DNA of 64,000 bases from Gnetum montanum (lineage: Eukaryota; Streptophyta; Gnetopsida; Gnetales; Gnetaceae), in NCBI GenBank assembly GCA_015680685.1, contig MNCI01003930.1:120080-184079 (forward strand), in the 5' to 3' direction. Below, piece after piece: positions 35,701 through 48,279 of this stretch. A program made the position numbers and the translations under genes. How positions within the stretch are numbered: position 1 is the stretch's first letter; each line of letters starts with the position of its first letter. The notes under the pieces were generated by a model that did not search any database, was not told the DNA's origin, and saw only the letters and a program-made list of their open reading frames with translations.

Positions 35701-36985
35701 TTGTAGTTTTTCCATTTATAATGGTGGAGGTGAAATTTGGAAATTGCAAAATAGTTCATTTGCAATTGTATCTCCATTGGTTTTTACATTATGTTAGCTT
35801 ATTATTTTAAATGTAGTGGTAAATTTGATCTTTCAAAGAATGATAAAATTAAGTGGATAAATTTGTGCATTCATTTTCCTTGGAAATATAAAAAAAAACT
35901 GTATGGCGAATTGACAAATTACTTCATCACCTGAAAATCCACTATTATGTTATACATTCATACAATTCATTATGTCATATTTCAATCTATGATGGTTTTC
36001 AACTGATGGTAGAAAATTAAGTTGTAGGGCTAGGAATCCCAAACAAAATAGAGGGAAAATATCCAGTTCAAGGGCTTCGTAGCATTTGATGAACGTTGGT
36101 AGAGAAAGATCATAATTTCAACACAAAATTAACAAGATTCTTGCGAAATAGTGTTAAAGAAAATTAATAAAATGGCCTAAAAATTCATCATTATTCCAGA
36201 AGAGAAACCCTTATCACAAAAGAAATTACAGTAATACAAAATGTAGCAAAACAAATGAAAATTCAAAGTGTTTAGAGGAACACAAGCCTAGCAACTAGGC
36301 AAAGGAGAAGATCTGTATGAAATTAGTGTTTAAGAGAAAATGATCATGCCAAACATATAGGCATTAGTAATTTGGCATTAAAAAAAGCCCTAAGGCAGTG
36401 GCTATCAAATTTTGGAAAATAGTAGGTTCAACAATCCTAAATAGAAGGTATTCATCATGACATTTCTTTTCATGGTAGCACTAGAAATTTGGAAGGAAGC
36501 TCCTCTCCTATTACTCACAAACAAGTTTCACTTCATAGGGGGTCATGTGGTTGTAGGGCATCAATGCGATGAAACTAGAACTGAGCTTGAATTTATGATT
36601 TCTTCTTCACGATGGAGTTAGTAGATATAGAGTAGCACTGGGTGGTAGTGAGTGTAGAGACCAAGGGAGACATCAGTTGAAGTGCCGTGCTTGAACTGTA
36701 GTAGTAAGATTTGAAAGCAAGGGATGTCGAACACACAAGAAACATGCGTGATGGAGGTAGCACAGTACCAAGCATGATAGCCATGAAGAAAAACATCGAC
36801 ATGAGTCACATCAAATACAAACCACAAATATTAAGGTCACATGACCTTAATAATAATTTTATTTTAAAACAAAAGAAAATTATCAAAAATAAGAAAACTA
36901 AGATTTATTTAAATTACAACTAGTAATATTTTTAAAAGAGGGAGGTTTACAATTTCAAAATGGGAGAATTTATAATCATTTCATA
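35701..36985. other. Unassigned sequence between gag I and repeat G copy 2
   Basis: About 1.3 kb without recognised protein or LTR structure. Short open stretches of fewer than 71 codons on both strands around 36600-36920 overlap one another and show no family signature. Confidence 0.35.
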
Positions 36986-36989
36986 AATA

Positions 36990-38056
36990 TAACTTTACTT
37001 TTTGGGAATTAAAAATTTTCAATGAAAGTTATATATAGATCTCCTCGATATTTTTAAGGTTGTAATTGTCAAGAAGACACTTGCCATCTATGGCTTATTT
37101 TTCTCATAGAAGTTATGAATAAATTCCCTAGATATTTGTAATACCCTTAACTTTTCATGATTATTGTAACTATCCTAAGGTTACTATAAAAGGACCTTCA
37201 AAGGTAGAACTAAAAAGGAATTAGAAGAAAGCAACTTTGAAGAATATTGAAGATTTCTTCTAAAGCATGGCTTGCTAAAGACATTAATTCAGCTACTTTG
37301 TTTTAATCCTATGAGTTCATTTTTTCCCATTTTGTTTTAGTTACTTAGCTAATGGTTTACATAGTATCATGATTGGCATTTAATTTTTGGATTTTTCTAG
37401 GTTTCTTTTATAGCTATGTTTTTTAGCAATATTAGACTACTATTAAGGTTTGCCAAATAAGAGCTTATGTTGTAGAAAAGCATCCTAAGTAATTTAATAA
37501 TAATGTCTTATAGAAATAGCCTATTTGAGTTTAGGAAATCTAGAAAATATTTGATACTTTGAGATGACTGAAATAGCTAATTTATTTTTAAAGTTTATTG
37601 CCTTAATATTACAATATGAAAATTGTGAAATTTTTCTAGAAGTTCTATTGTTTGCAATTTTTGACCAATATTTAACTCGCTAAATAGAAGCTTATACTTT
37701 GTCATTTACAAAGAATTTTGGTAGTTAAATTAAAGTGTCTTTTATGAAATTGCTTATTGAGCTTAGAGAGTTTGGATGATTCATAATAGATTGAATTAAA
37801 ATAGCTTTATTGCAAAGTGTTTCCCCATTTCAATTTATCTTGCTTAAATGTTTGAAATCCCATGAAAATATTCTTTATTTTCTTGTCTCTTTCTAAATCC
37901 TTTGAATCATGTTCTATTTCTTGTTTTCTTGTGGAATTTTCCCTCTAGGAAAAATTAGAAGTAGATTGGTAAAATTGTGCTCAAACATTTTTATGAAATT
38001 TTATTTGGTACAAGTAATGTACTATAGGGACTATATAGACTAAATGATTTGAGAAA
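36990..38056 (+). mobile_element. Repeat G, copy 2 (left part), target of D and F
   Basis: Aligns with copy 1 from about 37060 (TATA box 37185-37191) to the D insertion. The match resumes after D at 49290-49348 and is then cut by element F. Copy 1 shows the same junctions without insertion, at 7123-7127 and about 7183. Confidence 0.7.
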
Positions 38057-38061
38057 ATAGG

Positions 38062-39026
38062 TGATGAGAGCGGTTACTCTAGCAGTTATTCTAATTATTA
38101 GAGTAGTTACTCTAGCGGTTACTCTAATTATTAGAGTGGTTACTCTAGTAATTACTTTAGCAATTATTCTAATTATTAGAGTGGTTACTCTAGTAGTTAC
38201 TTTAGTAGTTATTCTAATTATTAGAGCGGTTACTCTAATTATTAGAGTAGTTGCTCCCAAGTCTATAAATACATTGCCCAGGCACACAATTTGGAAGAAA
38301 TATTTTAGCAAACAAGTAGTGAAACTCTTATAGTCTGTTTGAAAGTTAGAGTATTTTCCAAGTGCCCGCAGTAGGAGGTCTAAGTGTGGATAGATCTTTA
38401 TTCGAGCATTGTGTACCTAAGCACACCTTGTGTGTGGCAATAAAGATGAGCGCTTTGATTCATTCTTGCAACACTTGAGATTTGTTTTCTTACGCTTTTA
38501 TTTTATTTTATTTTATTTTATTTTCTTATGCATTTATTTTATTTTATTTTATTTTATGCACTTTACATTTCTGTTATTAACACAAAAATTTATTTTAATC
38601 AATTAAGAAAATCATTAAGTTACACAAGCATAGACACTTCAAGCATGCGTGTAATGCTTGGTAACCTAGTAACGATTAGCGTTTGATAATCCCAGTAGTG
38701 TTGCACTAGTTTAGGATGTGTACTGCAAGTGGGAATGGATGCTAGTGTTATGATTAGCTGGAACTTTGTTAATGAGTAGTTAAGTTAAATTAGTCACTTA
38801 GTTACCTCTCTCCTTCCCTACTAGTGCAAGACATAAAGACATAAAAGCTATAAAAATCATATGCCTGAAGCTTACTTAACCATACAATCATGACATACAG
38901 GTAAGCTTAGGAAGACAAGGATCAACCAACCCATCCTTGTTCCACAAGTGTGCATAAGCACTTACCGAATCATGCATGAAACACATATTCATATGGTTGA
39001 GCATAGGGGTACCTCACCACTCATCA
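38062..39026 (+). mobile_element. 5' LTR of element D
   Basis: TGATGAG...CACTCATCA, 965 bp. U3 is a tandem array (38068-38253) of 'ggttactctagtagtta' modules alternating with five near-palindromes CTCTAATTATTAGAG. TATAAAT is at 38264-38270 and an AATAAA signal within 'ggcaataaagat' near 38440. A (TTTTA)n tract lies at 38500-38560, followed by the family U5 blocks. Open frames on both strands at 37991-38333 are translations of the array, not genes. Confidence 0.95.
38068..38253 (+). repeat. U3 inverted-repeat array in D 5' LTR
   Basis: Five copies of (C/T)TCTAATTATTAGAG at about 38088, 38122, 38168, 38212 and 38234, separated by TACTCTAG(T/C)(A/G)GTTA modules. The array stops about 10 bp before the TATA box. 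The 3' LTR has six copies. Confidence 0.9.
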
Positions 39027-39027
39027 T

Positions 39028-39046
39028 TGGCGCCATCTCCAGGGAC
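39028..39046 (+). other. Primer-binding site of element D
   Basis: TGGCGCCATCTCCAGGGAC starts two bases after the 5' LTR. The first seven bases match the 3' end complement of plant tRNA-Asp exactly; most of the rest fits. Best preserved PBS of the window. Confidence 0.88.
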
Positions 39047-40148
39047 TTAGTTGTTTGTGTGCTAACTAGAACATAGGAAATCATTCACATCGTTGGAACA
39101 AACCCTTAGGGTTGGTTGAGAAAATAATAAATAAGAATACACTATACACTAAATAGACAAGTATGTCTCCTTCTTCATACGAAAGCACCTCATCGCCTAG
39201 GTCTGAAATAGGAAACAGTTAGCAGTGTAATACAAATGACATTGATCCACTAGTCCCTCAACAAGTTCGAGTGGTATATATTCATCTTAATGAGTATATA
39301 CCAGACTTCATCTTTATCCTTCATCAAGATGAACAACTGCGTTGGCAAGTCTTAGAAGTTAACATAATGTTACCTCCTGATTGTTTAGTCCCAAGCATGC
39401 TTCTTTATGCTCTCACATAAATTGGCATGCCGCACTTACACACAGAATACATCGTGCAAGACCATGACTCAAGAGAATTACATCCCACAGAGGCACAACA
39501 TCAAAGGGACTTGCAACAGGAGAGACATCATAAGTCTTTGAAGGGTAAGTGATTCCAGAATGTCCCACATGTCTTAAGCAAAAATGAGGGTGGTGAACCT
39601 ACCTCAGGTAGTCACCCACACATCGATGTTCCTCCCCTTGACTTTGGCCAAGGGGTTGTGTATCAGAACCTTCATTCCACTATTCATAACCTATGTTCTA
39701 ATACCCATAGGCACAAAAGGTCTGAAAAAGGGACACAGTCACATGATAAATGTGGACATTTTGATAGCAATCGTAATCGAGGCCATGACCACTAAAGAAA
39801 AGGTAGAAGATACCATCATGGTGATGGTTCTCCTTCTTCTTCACCTTCATCATCTGCTTCATCCTCTCCTTTAGTATCCAAACATAGTCATAAGGAAAAA
39901 GACCATGGGGATAAAGGTAGGCAAAGTGGAAGTCATAGATGAAATAGCCAGGAAAGGGGACGAGGGCACTCTAGAGAGTCATGACATAGAAGAAGGGAGA
40001 GTAGGAAACAATGTAGGCATCATAGATGCCATGGACAAGACTATCATAATGAACCCCTACTTGCTACTTGAAGTATGTTGGACATTACTGAGGCTGTTAG
40101 AATTCCAACAAGGCATTAGAAAGATAATAGGATCAAGAGATTTGATAT

Positions 40149-41138
40149 TGATCAGATGCGGTTCGCATAGGCCGTGATATCGACGCCATATCGCATCCCC
40201 CGTGATATTGCATCTTTCCCTATGATATCGCATACGCGATATCACAGTCCGCCGCCATATCTATAAATAAGAGGTGGATCTCCCTTGTTTGGGGATCCTA
40301 GTTTTAGAGTAGTGAAGCTCTGGCAGTTTGATCCCTCTAGAGTTAGATTTTTTCCCGTGTCTGCCCGCAGTGTGGTGAATGTAATTGTACGATCTCTTTA
40401 TTTGAGTGTGCCGTACTTGGACACGCACATGACCGGCAATAAAGATCAAGATTACTTCATCATTGCAACATTCACTTACTTTATTTATTTGTTTATTTAT
40501 TTAATGTTATTTATTACTTTCATAGCGCAGTGTGAGTATGACTTGATTACGAGCATCTACGGATGTGTACGGCTAGTCAAGAAATCGGTTGCTCATCACG
40601 ATTAGTCTCTCACCCTTAACTCCTAGAAGCGGAATGAGTACGACTTGATTACGAGCATTTAAGTATGACTGCTTGGTAGCCCAGTGGCATAGCTAGGAGG
40701 ATCTACGCTTGGTAACCCAGTGGCATATTTGGGGTCCGCGCTTGGTAATCCCAGTGGTGTACCTAGGTCTATGCTTGGTAGTCCTAGTGGTAGTCATGCA
40801 CGAAGTCCAAGATGTGTACGGTTGATCAAGGAATCCGTTGCTCATCGCACTTAGGCTAGATTAGATTTTCTTACCCTTTTCCTCCTAGTTTAGTTTAGTT
40901 AAATATTATTTTCCATTTCCTTCAGGAGTAGCGATAGAATTAGGAACACATCATACACCTCATCTAGACTAAACCATACGTGACATATGCAAAACTAGTC
41001 TAGGTGGGAAGACAACGAACTGTGACCTAAGGCTAACTATCTAGGTGCCACAACTAGTCCATCTGCAGAGTTTGACCAGATCGCGCGTGCGCCGCTCATT
41101 TCGTATGGTTGAGTGTAGTGGTACCTCGCCACTCATTA
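40149..41138 (+). mobile_element. Solo Athila-like LTR inside gag of D, GATATC subfamily
   Basis: Starts TGATCAG, ends CACTCATTA (TG...TA, last base pair mutated), with a perfect TSD GATAT (40144-40148 and 41139-41143). The gag reading resumes directly after it. U3 has five GATATC/GATATT motifs (40174-40245) before TATAAATA (about 40260); an AATAAA lies near 40439. U5 carries a four-unit tandem repeat (40667-40802). Confidence 0.95.
40667..40802 (+). repeat. Tandem repeat in U5 of the solo LTR
   Basis: Four diverged units of about 33-39 bp, each starting (c/t)gcttggtaacccagtgg. Other LTRs of the family have one or two copies of this block. Confidence 0.8.
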
Positions 41139-42679
41139 GATATGAAAAAAATCCCATGATTTGAAGGGGGATACAACACTGATTCTCAGAATCATTTACA
41201 AGAATTCCATGATGCCTGTGTCATATAGAATATTGAGAACGAATGGCAAAAACTTAAGTTGTTCCTATGGACATTAGTTAAAGAAGAAAAAAGCTAGTAC
41301 TGGTCTTTAGAACTGGAATCCATTCATAGGTGGAGTACTATGTTAGAACTATTTAATGACAAGTACCAAACGTACTCCTGAGTGTCTAACTTGCAAAAGC
41401 AAAGCCAAGGCTAGAAACAAGGAGGACAAGAACCCCTGGATGCTACCATGGGCTGATACTATGCACTGTTATATCATTGTCTTGGCCATGGTGATTCAAA
41501 AAGGGATCAACTACACCATCTCATGGATGGGCGTAGGCATGAAAAGAGAAGAACCCTTGGGACTTATGCCCAAGGGAGACTATCCGAGCTTAGGTCCCAT
41601 CAAATTCAAAGACTATTGGAGCAAGTTGCTAGGGAATAAGGTGAGCTACAGAAGAGAGAAAGTGCAGAATAGTATAACCTAGATCGTTCCCTTCGGAAGA
41701 GGGGAGTAAAATTTTGTGAGGATGAAGAAGAGTCACCACTAGAAGAGATGGTGAATAGGAAAACTTTGCCTATCCAAAAGATGACATTAGAAGTTTTAGC
41801 AAAGGTAGACCAAATGTGGGATTCCCTAGACAATAGATTTCAAACTGTTCTTAAAATAGTAGAGGAGTCTAGAGAGCAAGGTAGTGAGAAAAGAAAAAAG
41901 AAAGAGGCTGAACATGCACGTAGCAAGGATAAGGGCAAATTTTCCATTATTGAAGAGGTTGTGGATTCGAAAACAGATAATGATAGTGGATGTGAGATAT
42001 GTCAATATGAGCATCCTAAGGGATGTTACCCTGTAATATCACATCTGCAGAAGTTTGGGGTGTATGCACTCAGCCCACGATTAAACAAAAGTTAAGCACC
42101 CCAAAGGTTACCTTATCCTCAAGGTAACCCAAGGCAGTTCCACCAACCCTTAACATATTATCCTAGTGGAACTCCATCACAACCGATTGAGCAATATCAA
42201 TAGTGGCAGCACCCATAATCATGGGGAATGCCACCACCAAGGCAACAGTATCCTTATTGGCAACCTTACCTGTATGGATATTACGTGTAGCAGCCAATCT
42301 CCCCACGTGACTCTACTAGTCACGTCACTCCTCAACCTCACTATCAAGCCGATGAATATTATGGGATTTCCTCTTCTAGAGGCGATATTCTACAAGCATA
42401 TCATCCTTCTCATCCGATCACATCTCTTCCACCAATAGCTCCACTACCACCAGCTCCTATGATGCAAGGTGAAATCCCTACCTAGTTGTAGCAATGTAAC
42501 GCCACGAGGGCTGTTAACTCTCAACCTATTATTGGTTTCAAGAACCATAAGAAGAAAAGACCTTTCTTTAGAACCAACAGTCCAACCAAGCTATTGCAAT
42601 CACAAGAGGTTGATTCCTTAGATGCCTCAGTATCAATGAAAACTTTGGAGCCCCCTTCAACCTAATCACCACACTCAAT

Positions 42680-45600
42680 GCATATGGTCATGCTAACACA
42701 TGTTGTCACCAATTGGATTAAAGTTGGTCACCTTCCCAAGAAATTCTCTAATCTTGGGAGTTCTCTGATATACTTACAAATCACTGGAAATGCGCTGTGC
42801 AAGGTTCTTTTGGATTGAGATTCCGGTGACAACTTGATTTCTCAAGAAATGTACAAGGCTTGGAACCTACCTCCATTGAAAAAGAGCAACATCCATCTAA
42901 ATTTGGCCGACCAATCCATCACTATCCCATTGGGACTAATGGAAGACATTGTTACCAATATTTGTGGGTGCTCGTACCCAGCTAACTTCCTAGTGATTCA
43001 GGTAAACAATGATAAGGGGGACTTTCCAATCATAATGGGAATAGCATGGCTAAGCACCATTGACACATGCCTAGGAATCTGTGATCTTTGCCTAGAAATA
43101 TCAAAGGAAAATACCTTCAAAAAGATCAAGAAGAAGAAAGTTCTGTGCATCGCATATAGTGACATAGAGTGTAATTGCATGCAAAGGTTATGGTTTGTGC
43201 AAATTTTAGCATTGCCTGCATGCAATCAGTGTGCACAAGTGATTAACATACAAAGATGCATGTATGTAGTAACCACATAACAAGAAGACACCCAGTGGTA
43301 GACAACTAATCAAGAAAGTAGTTCACTCATATGCATGGAACCAATTGAGGATTTGACTTATGCTTAAATCGATAGCATAGACGCATTAGAGCAAGTCCAC
43401 CGCCAACTTCCAAATCTTAACCTTGAAAATATCAACTGGGGAAAGTTGGAAATCTGTGAGTAATTTAAGCAGGATCCCCTTGAGCTAAAACAATTGTCCA
43501 CTGGTATGGAATACATGTTCCTTAAAAATGAAAAATCGGTAATTATCAATGCTAAGCTTTCTCCTCAACAGAAAGAAGAACTACTAAAGGTAATAAATAA
43601 ATGGTTAGAAGCCTTCGCTTAGTCATATCCTAAATTAACTAGAATAGATCCTAGGATATGCCAACATAAAATTTACAGTGATCCCTCTGTGAAGCCTCAA
43701 AGACAACCACAGAGGCAATTGAACCCTAAGCTAAAGCAAGTAGTTAAGGAAGAAATCGAACAACTTCTTAAGGCTGAGTTCATATACCCCATTGCTAATA
43801 GTGAATGGGTTAGCCCCTTAGTTATTATGCCTAAAAAGGGAGGAAAATGGAAGGTGTGCATATATTTTAGGCTACTAAATATAGCAACGTTCAAAGATTA
43901 CTTTCCATTTCCATTTGTCGACCAAGTCTTAGACACCATCACAAGGCATCGCTATTACAGGATTTTGGATGAATATAGCAGATATAACCAAATATAAATA
44001 GCCCTAGAAGACCAAGCCAAGACTACGTTCACCAGTCCTTGGGGAATGTTCGCATACAAACAAATGTTGTTTGGCTTGTACAATGGCCCTGCAACATTTC
44101 AATGACTAGTTCTAAGCATATTCCAACAACATACAGGGAATGGCATGCAGGTATTTATGGATGACTTCTCCACTTATGGAGAAAACTTTGTTCAAGCCTT
44201 GGACCAGTTGGAGCAAGTGTTAAAAAGATGTGTAGAAACCAATTTGAGGCTCAAGTGGTAGAAAAGCCATTTGATGGTCCAAGAAGGCATAGTACTAGGG
44301 CACAAAATCTCACACACAGGGATAGAGGTAGACCCCAATAAAATCAAAATTATCCAAGGAATTACTCGTTAACCAGAAACTATCAAAGATATTTGGTCAT
44401 TCCTTGGACATACTGGTTACTATAGGAGATTTATTGAGAATTTTTCAAAGGTTTCCAAACAATTGGTGGAATTAAAAAAAAAGGACGTACCTTTTGAGTG
44501 GATTAAGGAATGCGAATTAGCTTTCCAAACTCTGAAATAGAAGCTAGTAGAAACACCCATTCTATAAGCTCCTAAATCATCCAAACCATTCCATATAATG
44601 ACTGATGCATCTAACTATGCTTTAGGAGCCATACTTACACAGTTAGATGACTAGAAGCATCCTTATTACATCCACTGTGCAAGTAGAAGTATCGCTAGTG
44701 CACAACTTAACTACACTACCACATAGAAAGAATTAATGGCTGTAGTGTTTACACTAGAAAAGTTTAGACACTATGTATTGGGATATAAAGTATATATACA
44801 TACAGATCATAGTGCAATCTGGTTCTTCATGAATAAGCCAATTGTAACCCCTTGTATCATACGATGGCTTGTAATCTTACAAGAGTTCAATTTAACAATG
44901 ATTGATCGCAAGGGCACCAAGAATGTAGTTGCTAATCATTTATCTCGGTTGCGATGGGACAAAAAAGAGGATGGGTATCCAATTTCTGATCATTTCCCTA
45001 ATAAATTCCTCTTTGCTGGTGTAGTGAATAATCAATCACCCATGGAGAGAAATTGGTACAGTAGCATTCTTACCTATCTCCTCACCCAACAAACACCACA
45101 AGAATTAAACCTTAAGAAGAAACAACATTTCTTCACTGAGCCAAGTACTTTATGGAGATCAATGAGAAACTTTACAAAGTGTGTCCTAATGTCTTGATTC
45201 GATGGTGTGTTCCTAATACAGATCAACTACAAGTTCTCCAAGATGCTCATGAGGGTCCTTGTGGGGGTCATTACACTAGGAGATGAATGGCCATCAAGAT
45301 CCTACTTGTAGGATATTATTGGCCTACATTATTTTGGGACGTCCATCGTTTTGTCCAATCTTGTAAGCACTATCAATGTGATGGGGGAATGACTGCTAGA
45401 ATGAAGGCAATAATGGATTCAACCATTAGAACCCTTCAACATTTGGGGAATTGATCTTATGGGTATTATTACACCAATGTTCAATTGAAAAGCTTATATT
45501 ATTGTTGTTGTTGATTACCTAACAAAATGGGCCAAAGGAACTGCTGTTAAAGATTGTACATCATCTACAGCTACACGATTTGTTCAACAAAAAATCATAT

Positions 45601-46280
45601 ATAGGTTTGGTGTGCCATGTGCAATTATTTCAGACAATGGTACATTCTTCACAGGTGCAAATTTTTAGAAATTAATGCAATTCTTAGAGGTTGAGCATAA
45701 ATTGACTACACCACACCACCCCCAAGCAAACGATCAAGCAGAAGTCACCAATAGGGAGATTACAAAGATATTGACAAGAACCATTAGCATGTTTAGGTGA
45801 GACTGGAGCACTAAACTGAACGATGCTCTTTGGGCATACCACTCCACATGGAAACTCCCTACAAGCTACTCTCCCTATGAGTTAGTGTATGGTAAAATGC
45901 TTCCCATTCAAACTGAGCTCCGTACACTATCCATGGCATGTGACCTCAACCTTGATCTTGATCTAGCACAAAAACACTGATTAGTAACCCTTAAATTGCT
46001 AGATGAAAATCGATTAGCTGCCCTATCATCTAATGAATTGCACAAGGCCTTTAATAAACAATGTCATGACCTAAGAATTAGGAAAGTTAAATATCAGCCA
46101 GGAGATAAGGTTCTCTACTAGAATCCCACACATGTGTCACAATGTACTAAATTTCAAACATTATGGAAAGGACCTTATATTATTTATGCAACTTTTCCTT
46201 CAAGGGCCATGAAAATATACAAACCTAAGAGCCTAGATAAGAAACGTTTGGTTAACATGCAACAAACCAAACCTTTTTAG
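42680..46280 (+). pseudogene. pol of element D (protease, RT, RNase H, integrase)
   Basis: The best preserved pol here. Protease 42780-43150: a stop precedes DSGDNLIS, then FPIIMGIAWL. RT 43640-44330: PKKGGKWKVCIYF, then FGLYNGPATFQ, and the active site VFMDDFSTYG (44151-44180), the Athila form of the YxDD motif. RNase H 44590-44960: TDASN, KELMAVV and HTDHSA. Integrase 45200-46280: zinc-binding region (45235-45385), then core residues VVVDY (about 45506), SDNGTFF (about 45632) and QAEVTNRE (about 45738). All three integrase catalytic acids and the RT Asp pair are present. Disruptions are isolated stops (often TAG/TAA where Gln is expected) and a frameshift near 45140-45190. No env-like ORF follows. 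Confidence 0.93.
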
Positions 46281-48279
46281 AAGCTTAGGATAGCCAGTAC
46301 AAATGCTACCTCTCTTGATGGACAACCCTGCTCACTATTTCAGATCTCCTCCTTCCAACTTAGTCATGGGGGAGATGGCCAGCTATGCTAACAATTTTAG
46401 GTCTTTAGTTTTTTTTGAATTTTTTTTTACACATTTTTTGTTTTACATAGTCTTTCAACTTTTCTTATTTTTTTTTTACGCCATCGTTCATGTTTTTACT
46501 GTTTCTTTGTTTTCTTGATTTACTTTTGTTCATCATCTAATAACTGCTCATGATGGTGGATCAAATTATATCATATTGATTGCTAATGTTTGGTTTTTAC
46601 CTTTGAATTATGATGTTGATATTAAGGTATGGTTCTTTTGGTAAAACAGGCAATGAGTCCACGCCGTCCACTCATCCATACAACTCTATGGTCTCCTTTG
46701 GCTTGGAACTGTATAGTCCCTTTTTTCTAAGTAAACTTGTTAATGAATTGGTGGTTGGGTATTTTTCAAACTAAGGAAAGACTCAAAGGATGAAAAGGGT
46801 GTGACTTTAAGGGGATTTGATGCATTGATGCTGGCCATTCTTTTGAGTACTTGGATGCTTTTTCTTGGGTTTTCTGCCATTCTGACATTGTTCAAATATT
46901 AGGAAGCTAAGTGAATAAAAATAATTCTTTGCATGGTGTGGTTCTCATGCATAAACATAAAAAAAATAAAAAAAAAGAGAAAAAAAGAGAAAAAGGTGAG
47001 AATTCAAAGCACACCCATTAGACATAATAAAGAAATATGGGCTACAAGTATTGGTTATGGCATTAGAAAGACATGTTACCCATGCCTGAAAGACATAATG
47101 CCTGATGGTGGTCACTATTTGTGAAAGCATTCTTGTTGCCTCAAGAGGATGGATTGGCCAAGTGTATTGATGTGAGGTCATTGAATGTGGTTGGTTTGAG
47201 TCTAGATTTGGGATGAGTTCTACTTAGTTATCTTAACAATGAAACACACAAGGGGCTTTACACAACCTTGTTCTTGGGATTCCATTCCATTCTCTCCTCT
47301 CCATGTTTCTTCCCATTTTCCACCTTATTGCTAGTTTTATCATTAGTTCATTTTGGGTTGATGCATTATTTTTCTTTGGTGAATTTTTGTTGATAAGTTT
47401 TTAACTCTTACTTCCAAATGACATTCCTAGAGCCTACAGACTCTTTGGTTTGTGGGTTTGTTAGGGCATAAAGGGCATGAGCTTGCTTTGGGGATGACCC
47501 ACTAGCATTTCTTTTGGTGCAATTGTTAACTTCTTTTCCTTAAACATTTCCTATAACTAATCATTTCTTGTTTCATCCTCATCCATGACATCCATTTTAT
47601 TGGCATTGCCATTGGTATTTTTTCATCTTTCTTGTTCCTCATGTTTTTTCATCTTATAGCTACTGGAGGTTTGCTCTTAGTCGTGGGGGCCCTGGCACAA
47701 ATTTTTCAATTTTTTCCATTTTACTAATTGCCTAACCCCTACACCTTGGGTAGTTTCCAGTGATAAAGTTTGAACCAGTTTTTGCTATAACCACAACTTA
47801 GCCAATGCGCTTCATATCGAGGCAAGGTATCAACTACATTGTGGATTATCTATCCTTGCTCATTTGTGAATGTGTTGTTTGTGTAGATGATAATCATACA
47901 AACAATGGACTGGGCTTGGAGGAAGCACTCAGGATAGACTAGAACTAGAGCATTTACAAAAGGAGCAAGTTTGGTGGCATGGCTATGGATAAACAATGAA
48001 AGGCGCAATTTTGGCATTGGCAGCAACACGCTCCATCTTCTTTCTCTCTCTCTTTTTCTCTTCAAGTTAAGAAATAAAGGCTTGGATGTAATTTATGTAT
48101 GAGTGTTCACCACAATGGTCATGAACACTAATGTTGTAATATGCTTATTGATCCATTCACTGGACACGTTGAGTCTGTCATCCCATTCCACCACCAGTTT
48201 TCAATTAGTCAATAATCCCATACCTTTCCAATATTTTGTAAGGAACTCAAGGATGAGTTTTTATTCAATCGTTGGGGTA
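46281..48279 (+). mobile_element. 3' untranslated region and PPTs of element D
   Basis: About 2 kb, non-coding. It starts with the purine tract TTAGTCATGGGGGAGATGG (46360-46378) and a T-rich stretch. A second similar tract, TTAGTCGTGGGGG, lies at 47677-47689, and the terminal PPT (ATCGTTGGGGTA) abuts the 3' LTR. Poly-purine runs at 46960-47000 and a (CT)n run near 48040 add low complexity. Confidence 0.75.

Larger units (their letters stand above)
39163..42680 (+). pseudogene. gag of element D, interrupted by a solo LTR
   Basis: The ATG at 39163 opens a frame (MSPSSYESTSSPRSEIGNS, then a stop) that stays recognisable to 40148, with few stops. It resumes at 41139 with a capsid core ('LKLFLWTLVKEEK', then LELFNDKYQTYS). 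A long open part (41748-42095) carries a basic region and a zinc-knuckle-like CEICQYEHPKGC (41991-42026; C-x2-C-x3-H-x3-C). The Gln/Pro-rich tail reaches about 42680. Part 2 of the frame also matches gag in B and F. Function in the ancestor: capsid formation and RNA packaging. Now inactive through stops and the 990-bp insertion. Confidence 0.85.

Noticed and set aside
37991-38333. Overlapping open frames on both strands (about 90-106 codons)
   Set aside because: They translate the U3 inverted-repeat array of the D 5' LTR; the repetitive Ile/Val/Thr peptides come from the repeat. The same applies to 48209-48584 in the 3' LTR.
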